This document shows, piece after piece, positions 1-10,555 of a stretch of DNA of 64,000 nt. The DNA comes from JAZGGS01 sp963764825 (GTDB taxonomy: Bacteria; Bacteroidota; Ignavibacteria; Ignavibacteriales; Ignavibacteriaceae), in the NCBI GenBank assembly GCA_963764825.1, contig CAVXUA010000003.1, positions 124,001 through 188,000 of the forward strand, read 5' to 3'. The first letter of the stretch is position 1; each line of letters begins with the position of its first letter. The notes under the pieces were generated by a model. That model was not told the origin of the DNA and ran no database searches. It was given only the letters and a program-made list of their open reading frames with translations. Both the position numbers and the translations under genes were made by a program.

Positions 1-672
1 ACTTATAACTACATCGATCGTGCTTCGGTTAAAGATGTAATTGAATCTTTCGGTGTTCCACATACAGAGGTTGATATGATTTTGGTGAATGGTAACTCTG
101 TTGGATTTGATTATTTAATTACTGATGGCGATGATATTTCAGTCTATCCTCTCTTCGAAGCACTCGATATTTCTGATGAACAGCATTTAAGAGCAAAACC
201 GTTACGAAATCCAAAATTTATTGCTGATGTTCATTTAGGAAGACTCACACGCTATCTTAGAATGTTGGGGTTTGATGTTCTATATAAAAATAATTTTGAA
301 TATGATGAAATTGTAAAGATATCTCTTGAAGACAAAAGGGCGATACTTACAAAAGCCCGGGGAATACTTAAACGAAGCGATGTAACGCATGGTTACTGGG
401 TAAGAGGCAGTAAAGTCAAAGAGCAGGTTGTTGAAATAATAAAACGGTTCGATCTTAAAAAATTGATTGAAGAATTTACTCGCTGCATTGAATGCAATTC
501 AATGTTAGAATCCATTTCTAAAAAGAAAATAATTAATAAACTTCCTCTCAAAGTCTCGGAGTCTCAAGGGTTGTTCTCCCTATGTCCTTCATGCCAAAAA
601 CTTTACTGGAAAGGAACCCATCATCAGCGAATGCTTTCATTCATCAATACAATTAAAAACATTGAATTATAA
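1..672 (+). CDS. Mut7-C RNase domain protein, 5' partial
   Basis: The frame is open from the first base of the window, so the start lies upstream; 223 codons are visible. The N-terminal part resembles the ubiquitin-like domain often fused to Mut7-C (a DDISVYPLFE stretch near the middle of the visible N-region). It is followed by the Mut7-C signature around FIADVHLGRLTRYLRMLGFD, which carries the PIN-like acidic aspartate. Two zinc-type cysteine pairs (CIEC and CPSC) and the closing KLYWKGTHHQRM motif are typical of the family. Proteins of this type are predicted RNases of the PIN fold; substrate is unknown. The next gene begins 55 bases downstream on the same strand. Family assignment is firm; function is known only by family. 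Confidence 0.85.
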   Translation, partial: TYNYIDRASVKDVIESFGVPHTEVDMILVNGNSVGFDYLITDGDDISVYPLFEALDISDEQHLRAKPLRNPKFIADVHLGRLTRYLRMLGFDVLYKNNFEYDEIVKISLEDKRAILTKARGILKRSDVTHGYWVRGSKVKEQVVEIIKRFDLKKLIEEFTRCIECNSMLESISKKKIINKLPLKVSESQGLFSLCPSCQKLYWKGTHHQRMLSFINTIKNIEL

Positions 673-727
673 TTGGCTAACTTCTAATTGTGATTATTCC
701 TTATTTGAATAGAAAAAATAAAAGTTT

Positions 728-1978
728 ATGTGGATAATAATTCGGCTTCTTATAGGTATTACACTTCTTGCGCTTGTTGAAATCTACTTTATCAAAAAAC
801 TCGGGCTGGCAGTTAAAACTCTCTTCCCTGTTTTTCATCAAAAGCAGTTCAAAATTATTAAAAGAATTTTCCTTATCTGGATGAATTTTTATCCAACAAT
901 TCTTATAGCAATCTTTGTTTACTTTGCAATCACCTCGGAATATGTAACGCAACCTGCCAGTAGAATAATTGATTACCTGGTTATTTATCCTTTCTGGGTT
1001 AGCTTTATTTTGATGGTTCAAACAGCTATTTATTTTATAATTGTTGATTTGATAAAACTTATCAGTTACCCGATTATCAAAAAACATAAAGCAGTTTTTC
1101 TAAAATGGCAATCGGGGTTTTTTCTTATACTTATCAGCTTTTTCCTAGTTTACATTCCCATAAGAGTAATTTATGATTATAACGAAGTGTCTGTTAGAGA
1201 AGTTGAGTTTAAGAAGGAAAATCTTCCTCAACCGCTAAATAATTTTAAGATAGTTTTTATTTCAGATATCCAGGCAGATCATTATACAGATGAAGGACGG
1301 TTGGATAATTTTATAAACATTGTCAATTCACTTAATCCCGATTTAATCCTTATCGCCGGCGATCTTATTACTACAGGCCCTGATTTTATTGATATTAGTG
1401 CAAACCATGTTGGCAGATTAGAAGGTAAGCATGGTGTTTACTCGTGCATTGGTGATCACGATAACTGGGCATTCCGGAACGATTCTGAACGAAGCATAAA
1501 CGAAATAACCGATGCGATGCAGAAAAATAATGTTCGGATGATTGATAATGAAAAGAAATATTTAAACGTTGACTCTTCATCTATAGAGATAGCATTTGTA
1601 ACAAATACTTATGTAGAAACTATACAAGCAGAATTGTTAGACACATTAGTATCAAATTGTACTGGCGACTTAAAAATATTTTTAACCCATCAACCAAGAC
1701 AGCATCTTATTGAAGCAGCGAGAAAAAATGAGTTTGATCTCTACCTTGCCGGGCATACCCATGGCGGTCAGATTTCATTTCTGTTTCCATTCATTCAACT
1801 TACGCCAACACTTTTCGAAACAAAATATATTCAGGGTGATTTTTATTTTAACGATATGTTGATGATAGTTACAAGAGGTCTGGGAATGTCAATTGCACCG
1901 CTACGTTATAATTCTACACCGGAAGTAACACTTATAACTTTGCAAAACTACATGTTACAAGAATCCCACATCAAATAA
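728..1978 (+). CDS. Membrane-anchored metallophosphoesterase (YkuE-like)
   Basis: The 416-residue protein has an N-terminal membrane part with about four hydrophobic segments (roughly residues 3-22, 50-70, 80-115 and 128-148). A calcineurin-like phosphoesterase domain follows. Metal-binding motifs are in order: SDIQADH at about 179, GDLITTG at about 211, GDHDNW (the GNHD motif) at about 243, and AGHTHGGQ near 341. The family hydrolyses phosphoesters with a two-metal centre; several YkuE-type members act on lipid or nucleotide phosphates, but the substrate here cannot be read from sequence. The four-helix anchor suggests the catalytic domain sits at the membrane surface. The first ATG follows a poor ribosome site. 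Confidence 0.85.
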   Translation: MWIIIRLLIGITLLALVEIYFIKKLGLAVKTLFPVFHQKQFKIIKRIFLIWMNFYPTILIAIFVYFAITSEYVTQPASRIIDYLVIYPFWVSFILMVQTAIYFIIVDLIKLISYPIIKKHKAVFLKWQSGFFLILISFFLVYIPIRVIYDYNEVSVREVEFKKENLPQPLNNFKIVFISDIQADHYTDEGRLDNFINIVNSLNPDLILIAGDLITTGPDFIDISANHVGRLEGKHGVYSCIGDHDNWAFRNDSERSINEITDAMQKNNVRMIDNEKKYLNVDSSSIEIAFVTNTYVETIQAELLDTLVSNCTGDLKIFLTHQPRQHLIEAARKNEFDLYLAGHTHGGQISFLFPFIQLTPTLFETKYIQGDFYFNDMLMIVTRGLGMSIAPLRYNSTPEVTLITLQNYMLQESHIK

Positions 1979-2028
1979 ATCTCAATCTTTAATGTTTATT
2001 GCTTAAACTAATTTTGGAGTTAAAACTA

Positions 2029-3759
2029 ATGCCCCAAAAAGAATTTATTAAAAAACTATTCATCACTTTCATTTTAATAACTTTACTCGTTCTACAACTT
2101 GCTTGCACTGAGCAGCTGCAACCTGTAAGCAGTAAAAACGGGATGGTTGTTACAACTAGTTCCTACGCATCAAAAGTGGGAATTGAGATTTTGAAAAAAG
2201 GGGGCAACGCAATTGATGCGGCAGTTGCTGTTGGTTTTGCTCTTGCTGTAACTTATCCTTCCGCAGGAAATATAGGTGGCGGGGGTTTTATGGTTATTCA
2301 TCTTGCAGATGGAAAAAATATAACCATAGACTTCCGCGAAAAAGCACCTTTATCTGCAAACAAAGATATGTACTTAAACGAAACCGGTGAGTTTCTCCCG
2401 GAACTTAGCCAGGAAGGGACTACTTCTGCAGGTGTGCCGGGTAGCGTAGCAGGTTTGCTATATGCACTCGAAAATTTTGGGACATTACCACTTTCAGAAG
2501 TTATACAGCCCGCAATTGATCTTGCAAAGACCGGTTGGAAGCTTGAAGAAAGAGATGCCCGCTACATTGACAATAATTTATCCGAATTTGAAAAATATCC
2601 TTCTTCCTTAAAAGTCTTTTCAAAGGAAGGAAAGCCATACCAGGAAGGTGATCTATTCATTCAACCCGATCTTGCATGGACACTTGAACAGATAAAAGAA
2701 AACGGAGCGGATGGATTCTATAAAGGTAAAGTTGCAGAGCTGCTCGTTGAGCAGGTAAGTTCTTTAGGGGGATATATAACGCTTGAAGATCTTGAAAAAT
2801 ACAAACCGCTGGAGAGAGAACCGATCACTGGAAATTACCGTGGATATAAAATCATTTCTATGCCACCACCAAGTTCTGGTGGAATTGCCCTAATTGAATT
2901 GCTAAACATTCTTGAAAACTATGAGCTTGCGCAAGATGAATGGGGAAGCAGTAATTACATTCATCATCTTGTTGAAGCGATGAAGTATGTTTTTGCAGAC
3001 AGAACTTACCACCTTGGTGATGATGATTTTTACCAGGTTCCCAGGGAGGTGCTTACTTCTAAAAATTATGCTAAAACAATTTATGATAAGATAGAAGAAC
3101 CGAAAAATAAAGCTGTTCCATCTAATGAGATAAAAAGCTTGGATGTTTCTCTACTTCATGAAAGCAACGAAACAACTCATTACTCTGTTTACGATTCTTT
3201 TGGCAACGCACTAAGTACAACCACGACTATTAACTCATCCTTTGGCTCAAAGATAGTTGTTGAGGGGGCAGGTTTTCTTCTTAACAACGAGATGGATGAC
3301 TTTAGTGGAAAACCAGGAGTGCAAAACCAGTTTGGGCTGCTGGGTACCGAAGCAAACTCAATCGAACCGGAAAAGAGAATGCTTAGCTCTATGACACCAA
3401 CTATAATTTTAAAAGATGGACAGCCATACATTATTATTGGTTCGCCGGGCGGAGCAAAAATTATAACTGCCGTGCTGCAGGTAATTTTAAATTGCATCGA
3501 TTTTAATATGAACATACGCGAGGCTGTTGAAAAACCGAGGATCCATCATCAGTGGCTGCCCGATTCAATTTATTATGAGCAAAAAGCATTGCACGAGGAA
3601 GTTAAAAAAGAACTAATTGAAATGGGTTATGCTTTTGTTGATGAAGATGCAGCGTTGCGCATAATTGGAATTGTGGAGGGAATAATGATAGACCCGGTTA
3701 ATAAAATTATTTGTGGCTCTTCAGATCCTCGCGGCGGCGGTTTGGCTTTGGGTTATTAA
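2029..3759 (+). CDS. ggt: Gamma-glutamyltransferase lipoprotein
   Basis: This enzyme cleaves or transfers the gamma-glutamyl group of glutathione and related peptides and matures by self-cleavage. The nucleophile is Thr382 in the motif ETTHYSV, matching the TTHYSV start of the small subunit in characterised enzymes. The large-subunit motif GGNAIDAAVAVGFALAV and the closing glycine-rich PRGGGLALGY are also present. I chose the ATG at 2029 because GGAG lies nine bases upstream (2016-2019); the open frame runs back to a TTG at 1999. This start gives a lipoprotein signal with lipobox LQLAC (Cys26), so the enzyme should be lipid-anchored in the cell envelope. Length (576 residues) is normal. It stands alone, 50 bases after the phosphoesterase gene. 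Confidence 0.92.
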   Translation: MPQKEFIKKLFITFILITLLVLQLACTEQLQPVSSKNGMVVTTSSYASKVGIEILKKGGNAIDAAVAVGFALAVTYPSAGNIGGGGFMVIHLADGKNITIDFREKAPLSANKDMYLNETGEFLPELSQEGTTSAGVPGSVAGLLYALENFGTLPLSEVIQPAIDLAKTGWKLEERDARYIDNNLSEFEKYPSSLKVFSKEGKPYQEGDLFIQPDLAWTLEQIKENGADGFYKGKVAELLVEQVSSLGGYITLEDLEKYKPLEREPITGNYRGYKIISMPPPSSGGIALIELLNILENYELAQDEWGSSNYIHHLVEAMKYVFADRTYHLGDDDFYQVPREVLTSKNYAKTIYDKIEEPKNKAVPSNEIKSLDVSLLHESNETTHYSVYDSFGNALSTTTTINSSFGSKIVVEGAGFLLNNEMDDFSGKPGVQNQFGLLGTEANSIEPEKRMLSSMTPTIILKDGQPYIIIGSPGGAKIITAVLQVILNCIDFNMNIREAVEKPRIHHQWLPDSIYYEQKALHEEVKKELIEMGYAFVDEDAALRIIGIVEGIMIDPVNKIICGSSDPRGGGLALGY

Positions 3760-3798
3760 GGATTTGTAAACTGCGGGGATAGTGTGAGGGTGTAGTAT

Positions 3799-4632
3799 GT
3801 GTTTATTTTCCATGGTATAATAATGATGAAGAAAAAACTGTTTGATAAATATCTTGACCTTCTAGATTTAGAATCATCAACTCCATCGTTTGAATTTCTC
3901 TGCAAAATTGTGAGGGCACATCTTTTAAGGATTCCTTTTGAAAATGTATCCAAGCTGCTATATAAAAAACAGGGAATGGATAACTTACCAGGTCTTTCCG
4001 CCTATTTGGATGGAATTGAAAAATATAACTTCGGCGGAACGTGCTACGCAAATAACAACTACTTCAACATGCTCCTTAATCACCTTCGTTTTGATGCGAA
4101 GCTTTGCGGTGCTGATATGAAAAATCCCGATATGCATCTTATAAACATCGTAACAATTGAAGGGCAAGAATACATTGTTGATGGCGGTTATGCAGCACCA
4201 TTTCCTCAGCCCATGCCGAGATTTTTAACCGACGATTATGTTATCAATCTTGGTCCGGAAAAATTCATTCTTAAACCACAGGATAGAAACGGGCTATCAA
4301 AACTTGAGCAGTATTATAATGATGAGTTTAAACACTGGTACACTGCAAAACCAAAGCCGCGCAGAATTGAGGAATTCCACGGCGTAATTAGAAATTCTTA
4401 TGCAGACGATGCAATGTTTATGAACATTTTCCGTATTACGCGCTTTACATCCAAAGGTTCGCTTGCTATTAGGAATCTACAGTTAACAGAAACAATCGGC
4501 TCGGTTAGTACTAAAATTGAAGTGCCGAGAAGTGAGATTCCCGGTATCGTAGAAACAAAATTTTTAATCCCGGCTGCCGTTGTAGAAGAAGCACTCAGCA
4601 CTATTAAAGATTTAAAAGATACTTTTTATTAA
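3799..4632 (+). CDS. Arylamine N-acetyltransferase family protein
   Basis: The protein has the NAT catalytic triad in order: Cys82 in FGGTCYANN, His113 in DMHLINIV and Asp128 in YIVDGGYAAP; the His-Asp spacing of 15 is that of known NATs. An early HLLRIPFENVS motif matches the family consensus. The enzymes move an acetyl or acyl group from CoA to aromatic amines or hydrazines; some homologues do amide synthesis in secondary metabolism. The RGGxC arginine is replaced by phenylalanine here. The start is uncertain: a GTG at 3799 has GAGGG eight bases upstream, while ATG codons at 3823 and 3826 start closer to the conserved region but have no clear ribosome site. Cytoplasmic, apparently monocistronic. 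Confidence 0.83.
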   Translation: MFIFHGIIMMKKKLFDKYLDLLDLESSTPSFEFLCKIVRAHLLRIPFENVSKLLYKKQGMDNLPGLSAYLDGIEKYNFGGTCYANNNYFNMLLNHLRFDAKLCGADMKNPDMHLINIVTIEGQEYIVDGGYAAPFPQPMPRFLTDDYVINLGPEKFILKPQDRNGLSKLEQYYNDEFKHWYTAKPKPRRIEEFHGVIRNSYADDAMFMNIFRITRFTSKGSLAIRNLQLTETIGSVSTKIEVPRSEIPGIVETKFLIPAAVVEEALSTIKDLKDTFY

Positions 4633-4846
4633 TAATATTGTCATTTTTACAAGTTACTCATTTTAATATTTTTTTCAGTTACATGTTTGAGCAACTCTGT
4701 CTTCTTTACTGGTTTAATAAATATCTTCATATATAATATATTCTTCCATTTTCATTTATCCGTTTCCACCTAAAAATATTTTTTTCTTTTATAATTTCAC
4801 TAAATTATTTATCCGGAAATAGTTAAAGAATCTTCTCGGAATCTAT

Positions 4847-6253
4847 TTGGACAAGCTTAGTAAGAAAATATTTTCTCTTTGGAATCTCTTCCGACTTGGA
4901 ATAGCCGGAGGGGAAGCCAATATACTTACCGGAAACATTGACCGCGCGATTATACTTCTTGCAATACCAATGACGCTTGAAATGCTTATGGAATCCCTGT
5001 TTGCTGTAGTGGATATTTTTTTTGTAAGCAGGATTGGTGTTAATGCTATTGCCGTTGTAGGGTTGACTGAATCTATGCTGACTATCACTTACTCATTAGG
5101 TTTTGGTGTTGCTATGGGAACAACAGCAATGGTTGCCAGAAGAGTTGGTGAAAAGGATACTAAAGGTGCATCCGTCTCGGCAGTGCAGGCAATTTATCTG
5201 GGTGTTATTGCTTCTTTACCGGTTATGGCTGCTGGAATTTTCTTTGCTGAAGATCTATTGCGGCTGATGGGTGCAACCGAAGCAGTAATAGTTGAGGGAG
5301 TAGGTTACACCAGGTTAATATTCGGAAGTAACCTGATAATTATTCTCTTATTTCTTATTAACGGAATTTTCCGTGGAGCAGGAGATGCAGCACTTGCAAT
5401 GCGTGCGTTATGGATTGCCAACGGGTTGAACATTATTCTTGATCCTATGCTTATTCTCGGTATAGGTCCATTCCCTGAAATGGGTATTGAGGGTGCCGCA
5501 ACAGCAACAATTATCGGGCGTACAATTGGAATTTGCTACCAGGTTTATCATTTGTATAAAGGTAAAGGAATAATAAAAATCCACAAAGAAAATTGGGGAT
5601 TAAAAATTGAAGTGATTGTACGGCTTATTAAACTATCCGCAGGCGTTACCTCACAATTTATTATTGCCTCTGCTAGCTGGATATTTTTAATGCGAGTTAT
5701 ATCAACTTTTGGAAGCACAGCACTCGCTGGTTATACTGTTGCAATTAGGGTGGTTATGTTTACAATTCTTCCGGCATGGGGAATTTCCAATGCAGCGGCT
5801 ACAATGGTTGGACAAAACCTTGGAGCCAAACAGCCGGATCGAGCAGAGAAAGCAGTATGGCGCACAGGGTTTTACAATGTTGTTTTTATGGGATTTGTAA
5901 TGGTTATCTTTCTCTTGTTCTCGGAAAACATAGCAGCTTTTTTTGCAGACGATAAAGAAGTAGTTTCGAATGCTGCACAGTGCTTAAACATTATTGCGGT
6001 TGGTTATTTATTTTATGCATTTGGGATGGTGCTCGTACAATCCTTTAATGGTGCCGGCGATACACGAACCCCAACCATTATGAACTTTTTCATTTTCTGG
6101 ATGATGCAGATACCGCTCGCTTACTTGTTAGCAATACAATTAAATTTTGAAACTGCTGGAGTTTATTGGGCGATAGTGCTATCCGAATCATCATTTACTA
6201 TTGTTGGATATTTTTTATTTAAAAGAGGACGGTGGAAAACAATTAAAGTATAG
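4847..6253 (+). CDS. MATE family efflux transporter
   Basis: A 468-residue integral membrane protein with about twelve hydrophobic segments arranged as two similar halves. Each half opens with a MATE-like stretch (AIPMTLEMLMESLFAVVDIF near residue 40 and the region around residue 250). The motif FRGAGDA and the late FNGAGDTRTPT are the matching half-repeats typical of MatE domains. These transporters export organic cations or drugs in exchange for sodium or protons. The start is a TTG at 4847; an in-frame stop lies at 4820 and no ATG is available upstream of the conserved region. The 214 bases before it hold no gene that I can recognise. Confidence 0.9.
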   Translation: MDKLSKKIFSLWNLFRLGIAGGEANILTGNIDRAIILLAIPMTLEMLMESLFAVVDIFFVSRIGVNAIAVVGLTESMLTITYSLGFGVAMGTTAMVARRVGEKDTKGASVSAVQAIYLGVIASLPVMAAGIFFAEDLLRLMGATEAVIVEGVGYTRLIFGSNLIIILLFLINGIFRGAGDAALAMRALWIANGLNIILDPMLILGIGPFPEMGIEGAATATIIGRTIGICYQVYHLYKGKGIIKIHKENWGLKIEVIVRLIKLSAGVTSQFIIASASWIFLMRVISTFGSTALAGYTVAIRVVMFTILPAWGISNAAATMVGQNLGAKQPDRAEKAVWRTGFYNVVFMGFVMVIFLLFSENIAAFFADDKEVVSNAAQCLNIIAVGYLFYAFGMVLVQSFNGAGDTRTPTIMNFFIFWMMQIPLAYLLAIQLNFETAGVYWAIVLSESSFTIVGYFLFKRGRWKTIKV

Positions 6254-6391
6254 CGCATTTAGTTCTCTAACGATATTAAATTTTTCTTCTTCTCCCTTAT
6301 TGCCGCTTAAATAATTCTTTTTGTAATTTCCAATATGATTTGACAACTTTGCCGCAATATTTGTTATTTATCATTAATTAGAATTCAGAGT

Positions 6392-8528
6392 ATGAAATTA
6401 TTTTTTGTGATCATCTTATTTTCTCCTGCTGCCCGTATTAATTTTTAGCCAGACTAAAGTTTCGGGAAAGGTTATTGATAACACAAATCAGCCGCTGCCG
6501 GGAGCGAATGTTTTTATAAAGGATTCTTACGATGGTGTTTCTTCAAGTGAAGACGGATTGTTTTCCTTCACTACCGAAGAAGAGGGAGACGCATTTCTTG
6601 TTGTAAGTTTTGTTGGCTATAAGACCAAAGAAGAAAGTATCCTGTTAACAGGAAAAGATATTAACATCGAAATTATTCTTGAGGAAGAAGCGAAGGAGCT
6701 GGGTGCGGTTGTAATTTCTGCAGGATCATTTGAAGCAAGCGATGAGAATAAAGCAGTAATTCTTAGACCGCTGGATATTGTAACAACTGGTGCGGATGCA
6801 GATATTTACAGCGCTCTGGAAACATTGCCCGGCACTCAACAAATAGGTGAAACAGAAGGACTTTTTGTTCGTGGGGGATCTTCTGCAGAAACTGTTACAA
6901 TTGTTGACGAAATGGTTGTTCAGAAACCGTTTTATACAAGTGTTCCGGATATTCCTTCGCGCGGAAGATTCTCACCTTTTTTATTCAAAGGAATTATTTT
7001 CAGTACTGGCGGATATTCTGCAAAATACGGGCAGGCACTTTCTTCAGCACTTGTTCTGAATACCCAGGATCTTGCAGATCAAACTTTAACCGCAATTAGT
7101 TTAATGATATTAGGGTTCGGCGGAGCGCATGTGCAGAGATGGGAAGAATCATCTTTTGCAATTGAGGGCGCTTACTACAACCTCGGACCTTATGTTAATA
7201 CCTTTGAACAAAGACAGGAATGGGATACTGCGCCGCTTGGTTTTGAAGGTTCAATGAATTACCGGCTTAAAACTTCTAAAACAGGAATGCTCAAAGCATT
7301 CGGTTCATTCAGCTATGGAGATCTTTCCTTATATACCGAAAACTTGGATGATCTTTCTTCAAAAGATTTCACAAAATTAAGATCCGATAATTACTATTCT
7401 AATATTACTTACAGGGAAATTTTTGGAGATGACTGGACTTTCTTTACAGGAGCATCTTTCAGTCTTGATAAAGATTGGATCGACTTAAACTTTGACAAAG
7501 TTAAACAGGATGAAATTTTAAACCAGGGCAGAATATCAGTAACCAAGCAAGTGTTTAACAGTTCATTTATTACTTTCGGCGGCGATATTCAGAATATGAT
7601 TTATAAAAGTTCTTTTAATGATTTAAGCGGTAAGATTGATGAAGTTTATCTTGCCGGATTTTTAGAAACCGATATCTTTTTTACAAATGATCTTGCTGCG
7701 AGAGTTGGTATAAGAGGCGAACATTCCAAACTGCTTGGAAAATATAATTTGGCACCGCGGGTTTCTCTTGCTTACAGACTTGGCATTTACGACCAGCTTA
7801 ATTTTGCTTACGGAAAATTTTATCAAACACCCTTTAAAGATTTCCTGATACAGACAACTGATTTTGAATTTGAAAATGCTTCACATTATATTTTTAATTA
7901 CCAGCATATAAGTGATGAAAGAACTTTCAGGATAGAAGTTTACTATAAAGATTATGATAAGCTTGCAAAGGGTACAATATTCACATATCCTTATTTAAAT
8001 CTTCCGGAAGTTCCTTTCAGCAATGATGGAAGCGGTCATGCAAAAGGAGTTGACATTTTCTGGAGAGATCGAGAAACTTTTGATATGACCGATTACTGGC
8101 TTTCCTATTCCTACCTTGATACGAAACGAGATTTTATAAATTATCCCACTCTGGCAATGCCGACCTTTGCAACACCGCACACATTTTCTGCAGTGCTTAA
8201 ACATTGGGTGCCTGCAATTACAACAAGCTTTGGTTTAACCTATACTTTTGCAACTGGAAGACCTTATTACAATCCAAACAATCCTGAGTTCCTGGGCGAT
8301 AGGGCAAGGAATTACAACAATCTTAGTTTGAATGCAAGTATTCTTACAACAATATTTGATAATTTTACCGTTATATTTTTCTCGGTTGATAATCTTATTG
8401 GATTTAAAAACATTTACAGTTATAACTTTTCCACTGATGGTACGATAAGAAGATCTGTGCTTCCCACCGCAACGCGTGCAGTTTTCTTAGGAGTATTTAT
8501 CTCAGTCGGGCAGGCAAACCCGTTTTAA
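6392..8528 (+). CDS. TonB-dependent receptor with carboxypeptidase-like N-domain (frameshifted at start)
   Basis: An outer-membrane receptor: a signal peptide, then a carboxypeptidase-regulatory-like domain (KVSGKVIDNTNQPLPGANVF), then a plug domain (LPGTQQIGETEGLFVRGGSS) and a beta-barrel rich in alternating aromatic residues. The ATG at 6392 begins a normal signal peptide but runs into a TAG in that frame. Removing one T from the run at 6419-6422 joins MKLFFVIILF directly to LLLPVLIFSQTKVSG, a perfect signal peptide with an FSQ cleavage site. The repaired length is 711 residues with no further stop. The receptor would import a TonB-energised ligand that cannot be identified here. The next gene follows 13 bases later and is probably co-transcribed. 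Confidence 0.85.
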
Positions 8529-8541
8529 AAAAGGAGTTAAA

Positions 8542-9249
8542 ATGAAAATAATTCTAACTTTAGTAATATGCTTTTTAGCAGTAACAGGCATACACGCTGA
8601 TGATAGCAAATATGAAAAAGCAATGAAAAAAAATCTTGCTAAAATTGATTCTGCAATAAACCTTACAGCCATGCTGGATGTAGCAAACGGTTTTGAAAGA
8701 ATTGCATTTGCCGAAAAAGATAAATGGCTTCCATATTATTATGCATCTTTTATGTTAACGCTTGCCAGCTTTACCGATACAACGGCAGACAATAAAGATG
8801 GCTACCTTGATAAAGCCGATAACTTTATAAACATTGCAGACTCACTCGAAGAAGATGAATCTGAAATATATGTTTTAAAGGGAATGATTGCACAGGCACG
8901 CATGCAGATTGATCCGATGAACCGGTGGATGAAATACGGACCAATTGCCAACAATAATTTTACTAAAGCGATGAAGCTGGATACATTAAACCCGCGCCCC
9001 GAATATTTGCAAGGTATTAGTTTGTATTACACACCGGAACAGTTTGGCGGAGGACCCGCACCGGCAAAACGGCTGTTGGAAAAATCATTGGAAAAGTTTA
9101 ACCAGTTTGTTCCTGATAACGATCTAATGCCAGACTGGGGCAGAAAAATGGTTGAACAAATGCTGGAGCAAATAGATTCCGAAACAAAAGAGACAGAAGA
9201 AGTACAGGTAGATACAAATGATGTGCAGGAAGAAGTAAAAAAAGAGTGA
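8542..9249 (+). CDS. Secreted helical (TPR-like) protein
   Basis: This 235-residue protein has a signal peptide (residues 1 to about 19, ending IHADD) and a strong ribosome site (AAAAGGAG, eight bases before the ATG). The body is helical. Its pattern of paired helices with lengths near 34 residues (for example around NGFERIAFAEKDKWLPYYYA and KAMKLDTLNPRPEYLQG) suggests TPR-like repeats. The tail is very acidic. It lies 13 bases after the TonB receptor gene, and similar small secreted helical proteins often accompany Bacteroidota receptors, so it may serve the receptor as a periplasmic partner (inference). Function unknown. Confidence 0.7.
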   Translation: MKIILTLVICFLAVTGIHADDSKYEKAMKKNLAKIDSAINLTAMLDVANGFERIAFAEKDKWLPYYYASFMLTLASFTDTTADNKDGYLDKADNFINIADSLEEDESEIYVLKGMIAQARMQIDPMNRWMKYGPIANNNFTKAMKLDTLNPRPEYLQGISLYYTPEQFGGGPAPAKRLLEKSLEKFNQFVPDNDLMPDWGRKMVEQMLEQIDSETKETEEVQVDTNDVQEEVKKE

Positions 9250-9268
9250 GCTGCAATTTCTTTTATTG

Positions 9269-10357
9269 TTAGTTTACAGCAGGCACAATATAATCTGCAA
9301 CAATGCTTACAATAGCTCTTTCATGCTGATCGGCAGTATCCCAATCCAGGTGGTTTTCTGCTGTAGTTACAACAATTAAATTCAGACCGGGAAAGTTGAT
9401 AACAAACTGCCCGCCGTAACCTATTGCCAGAAATGCCTCGTAGCCATTTATTTCACCAAGCCACCAGAGATAACCATAATTAACATTGTGCAAATCTCCC
9501 CAGTTATTAGTACCTGGAAAATTAGTATAGTTGGTTAAAGATTCTATAACCCAGGTAACCGGAACAATTTGTTCTCCACCCATCATGCCTAGATTCATAT
9601 AAAGATAGCCAAGCTTAGCCATATTTCTTGGAGTGAAATACATATTATTTCCACCAAAATAATATCCTTGCGGACCTCTTTTCCAGTCAGCCAATTCGAC
9701 ACCCATTTTATCCAATAAATATTCTTCGGCAAAATCTTTTGTGTTCATCCCGCTGGCTTTTGTGATTATTGCTGAGAGCAGATGAGTTTGGAAAGTATTA
9801 TAAGAAAATGTACTTCCCGGATCATATAACAAAGGAAACTCTATTGTTGTCTTTATCCAGTTTGAGGTATAATAAATTTGTTCATAGTTATGTCGTTCAT
9901 GTTCAATCCCAAAACGCATCATTAACAAATTTTTTATGGTGATATCATGCTTTCGTGGATCGATTGAGGGATAAACATATTCCGGGAAGAAATCTAACAT
10001 TTTCAAATTCAAATTATCTAAGTGTCCATCACGCAATGCAATGCCGGTCATCGCTGAAAGAAAAGATTTGGAAACAGATTTAACATTGTGAGCAATGTCT
10101 TTTCCAAAACCATTGTAATATTCCTCTGCAACAATGTACCCGTTTCTAATAACAAGTATACAATCAACAAAACCTCTGTTCTCCCCTTGTGCTATCGCTT
10201 CTGCAAGAAGCTGTAAATTCATTCCTTGTTCTTCGGGGGTTGATGTTGGCCAGTTGAAAGATGAGGCGCCAGGTCCGGTAGGACCTTCGCTGCACGAAGG
10301 AAGAAAAAGAAGTGTAAATAATAATGTTAAACCGAAAAATTTTCCTAAATATTTCAT
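9269..10357 (-). CDS. Beta-lactamase class C-like serine hydrolase, lipoprotein
   Basis: The protein has the serine-hydrolase SxxK motif as Ser94-Val-Ser-Lys97 in KSVSKSFLSAMTG, a Tyr motif in FSYNTFQTHLLS, and the late IGYGGQF segment that stands where class C enzymes have KTG-like loops. I placed the start at 10357, where AAGGAG precedes the ATG by about nine bases; the open frame extends further to 10390. This start gives a lipobox FLPSC (Cys22), so it should be lipid-anchored. Members include esterases, peptidases and 6-aminohexanoate-dimer hydrolases; true beta-lactamase activity is unlikely to be implied. A second member lies at 21.6-22.7 kb. It converges on the upstream secreted-protein gene. 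Confidence 0.85.
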   Translation of the reverse strand: MKYLGKFFGLTLLFTLLFLPSCSEGPTGPGASSFNWPTSTPEEQGMNLQLLAEAIAQGENRGFVDCILVIRNGYIVAEEYYNGFGKDIAHNVKSVSKSFLSAMTGIALRDGHLDNLNLKMLDFFPEYVYPSIDPRKHDITIKNLLMMRFGIEHERHNYEQIYYTSNWIKTTIEFPLLYDPGSTFSYNTFQTHLLSAIITKASGMNTKDFAEEYLLDKMGVELADWKRGPQGYYFGGNNMYFTPRNMAKLGYLYMNLGMMGGEQIVPVTWVIESLTNYTNFPGTNNWGDLHNVNYGYLWWLGEINGYEAFLAIGYGGQFVINFPGLNLIVVTTAENHLDWDTADQHERAIVSIVADYIVPAVN

Positions 10358-10555
10358 CTCTGTAAACTCTCCTTTTTTCAGTGAGTTCAATTAGAAACAG
10401 AATCTGAGAAAGAAACTAAAATGGAAATTACACTATCAGCAGAGCATTTCAAACCAAATAATTGGTGTTATTATTTTTATTTAATTTAAAACCCAATAAT
10501 TACATTTTCATAAGTTTAAGCCTGTAATTCTAATTTTAAAAGAGGAGAGATTAAA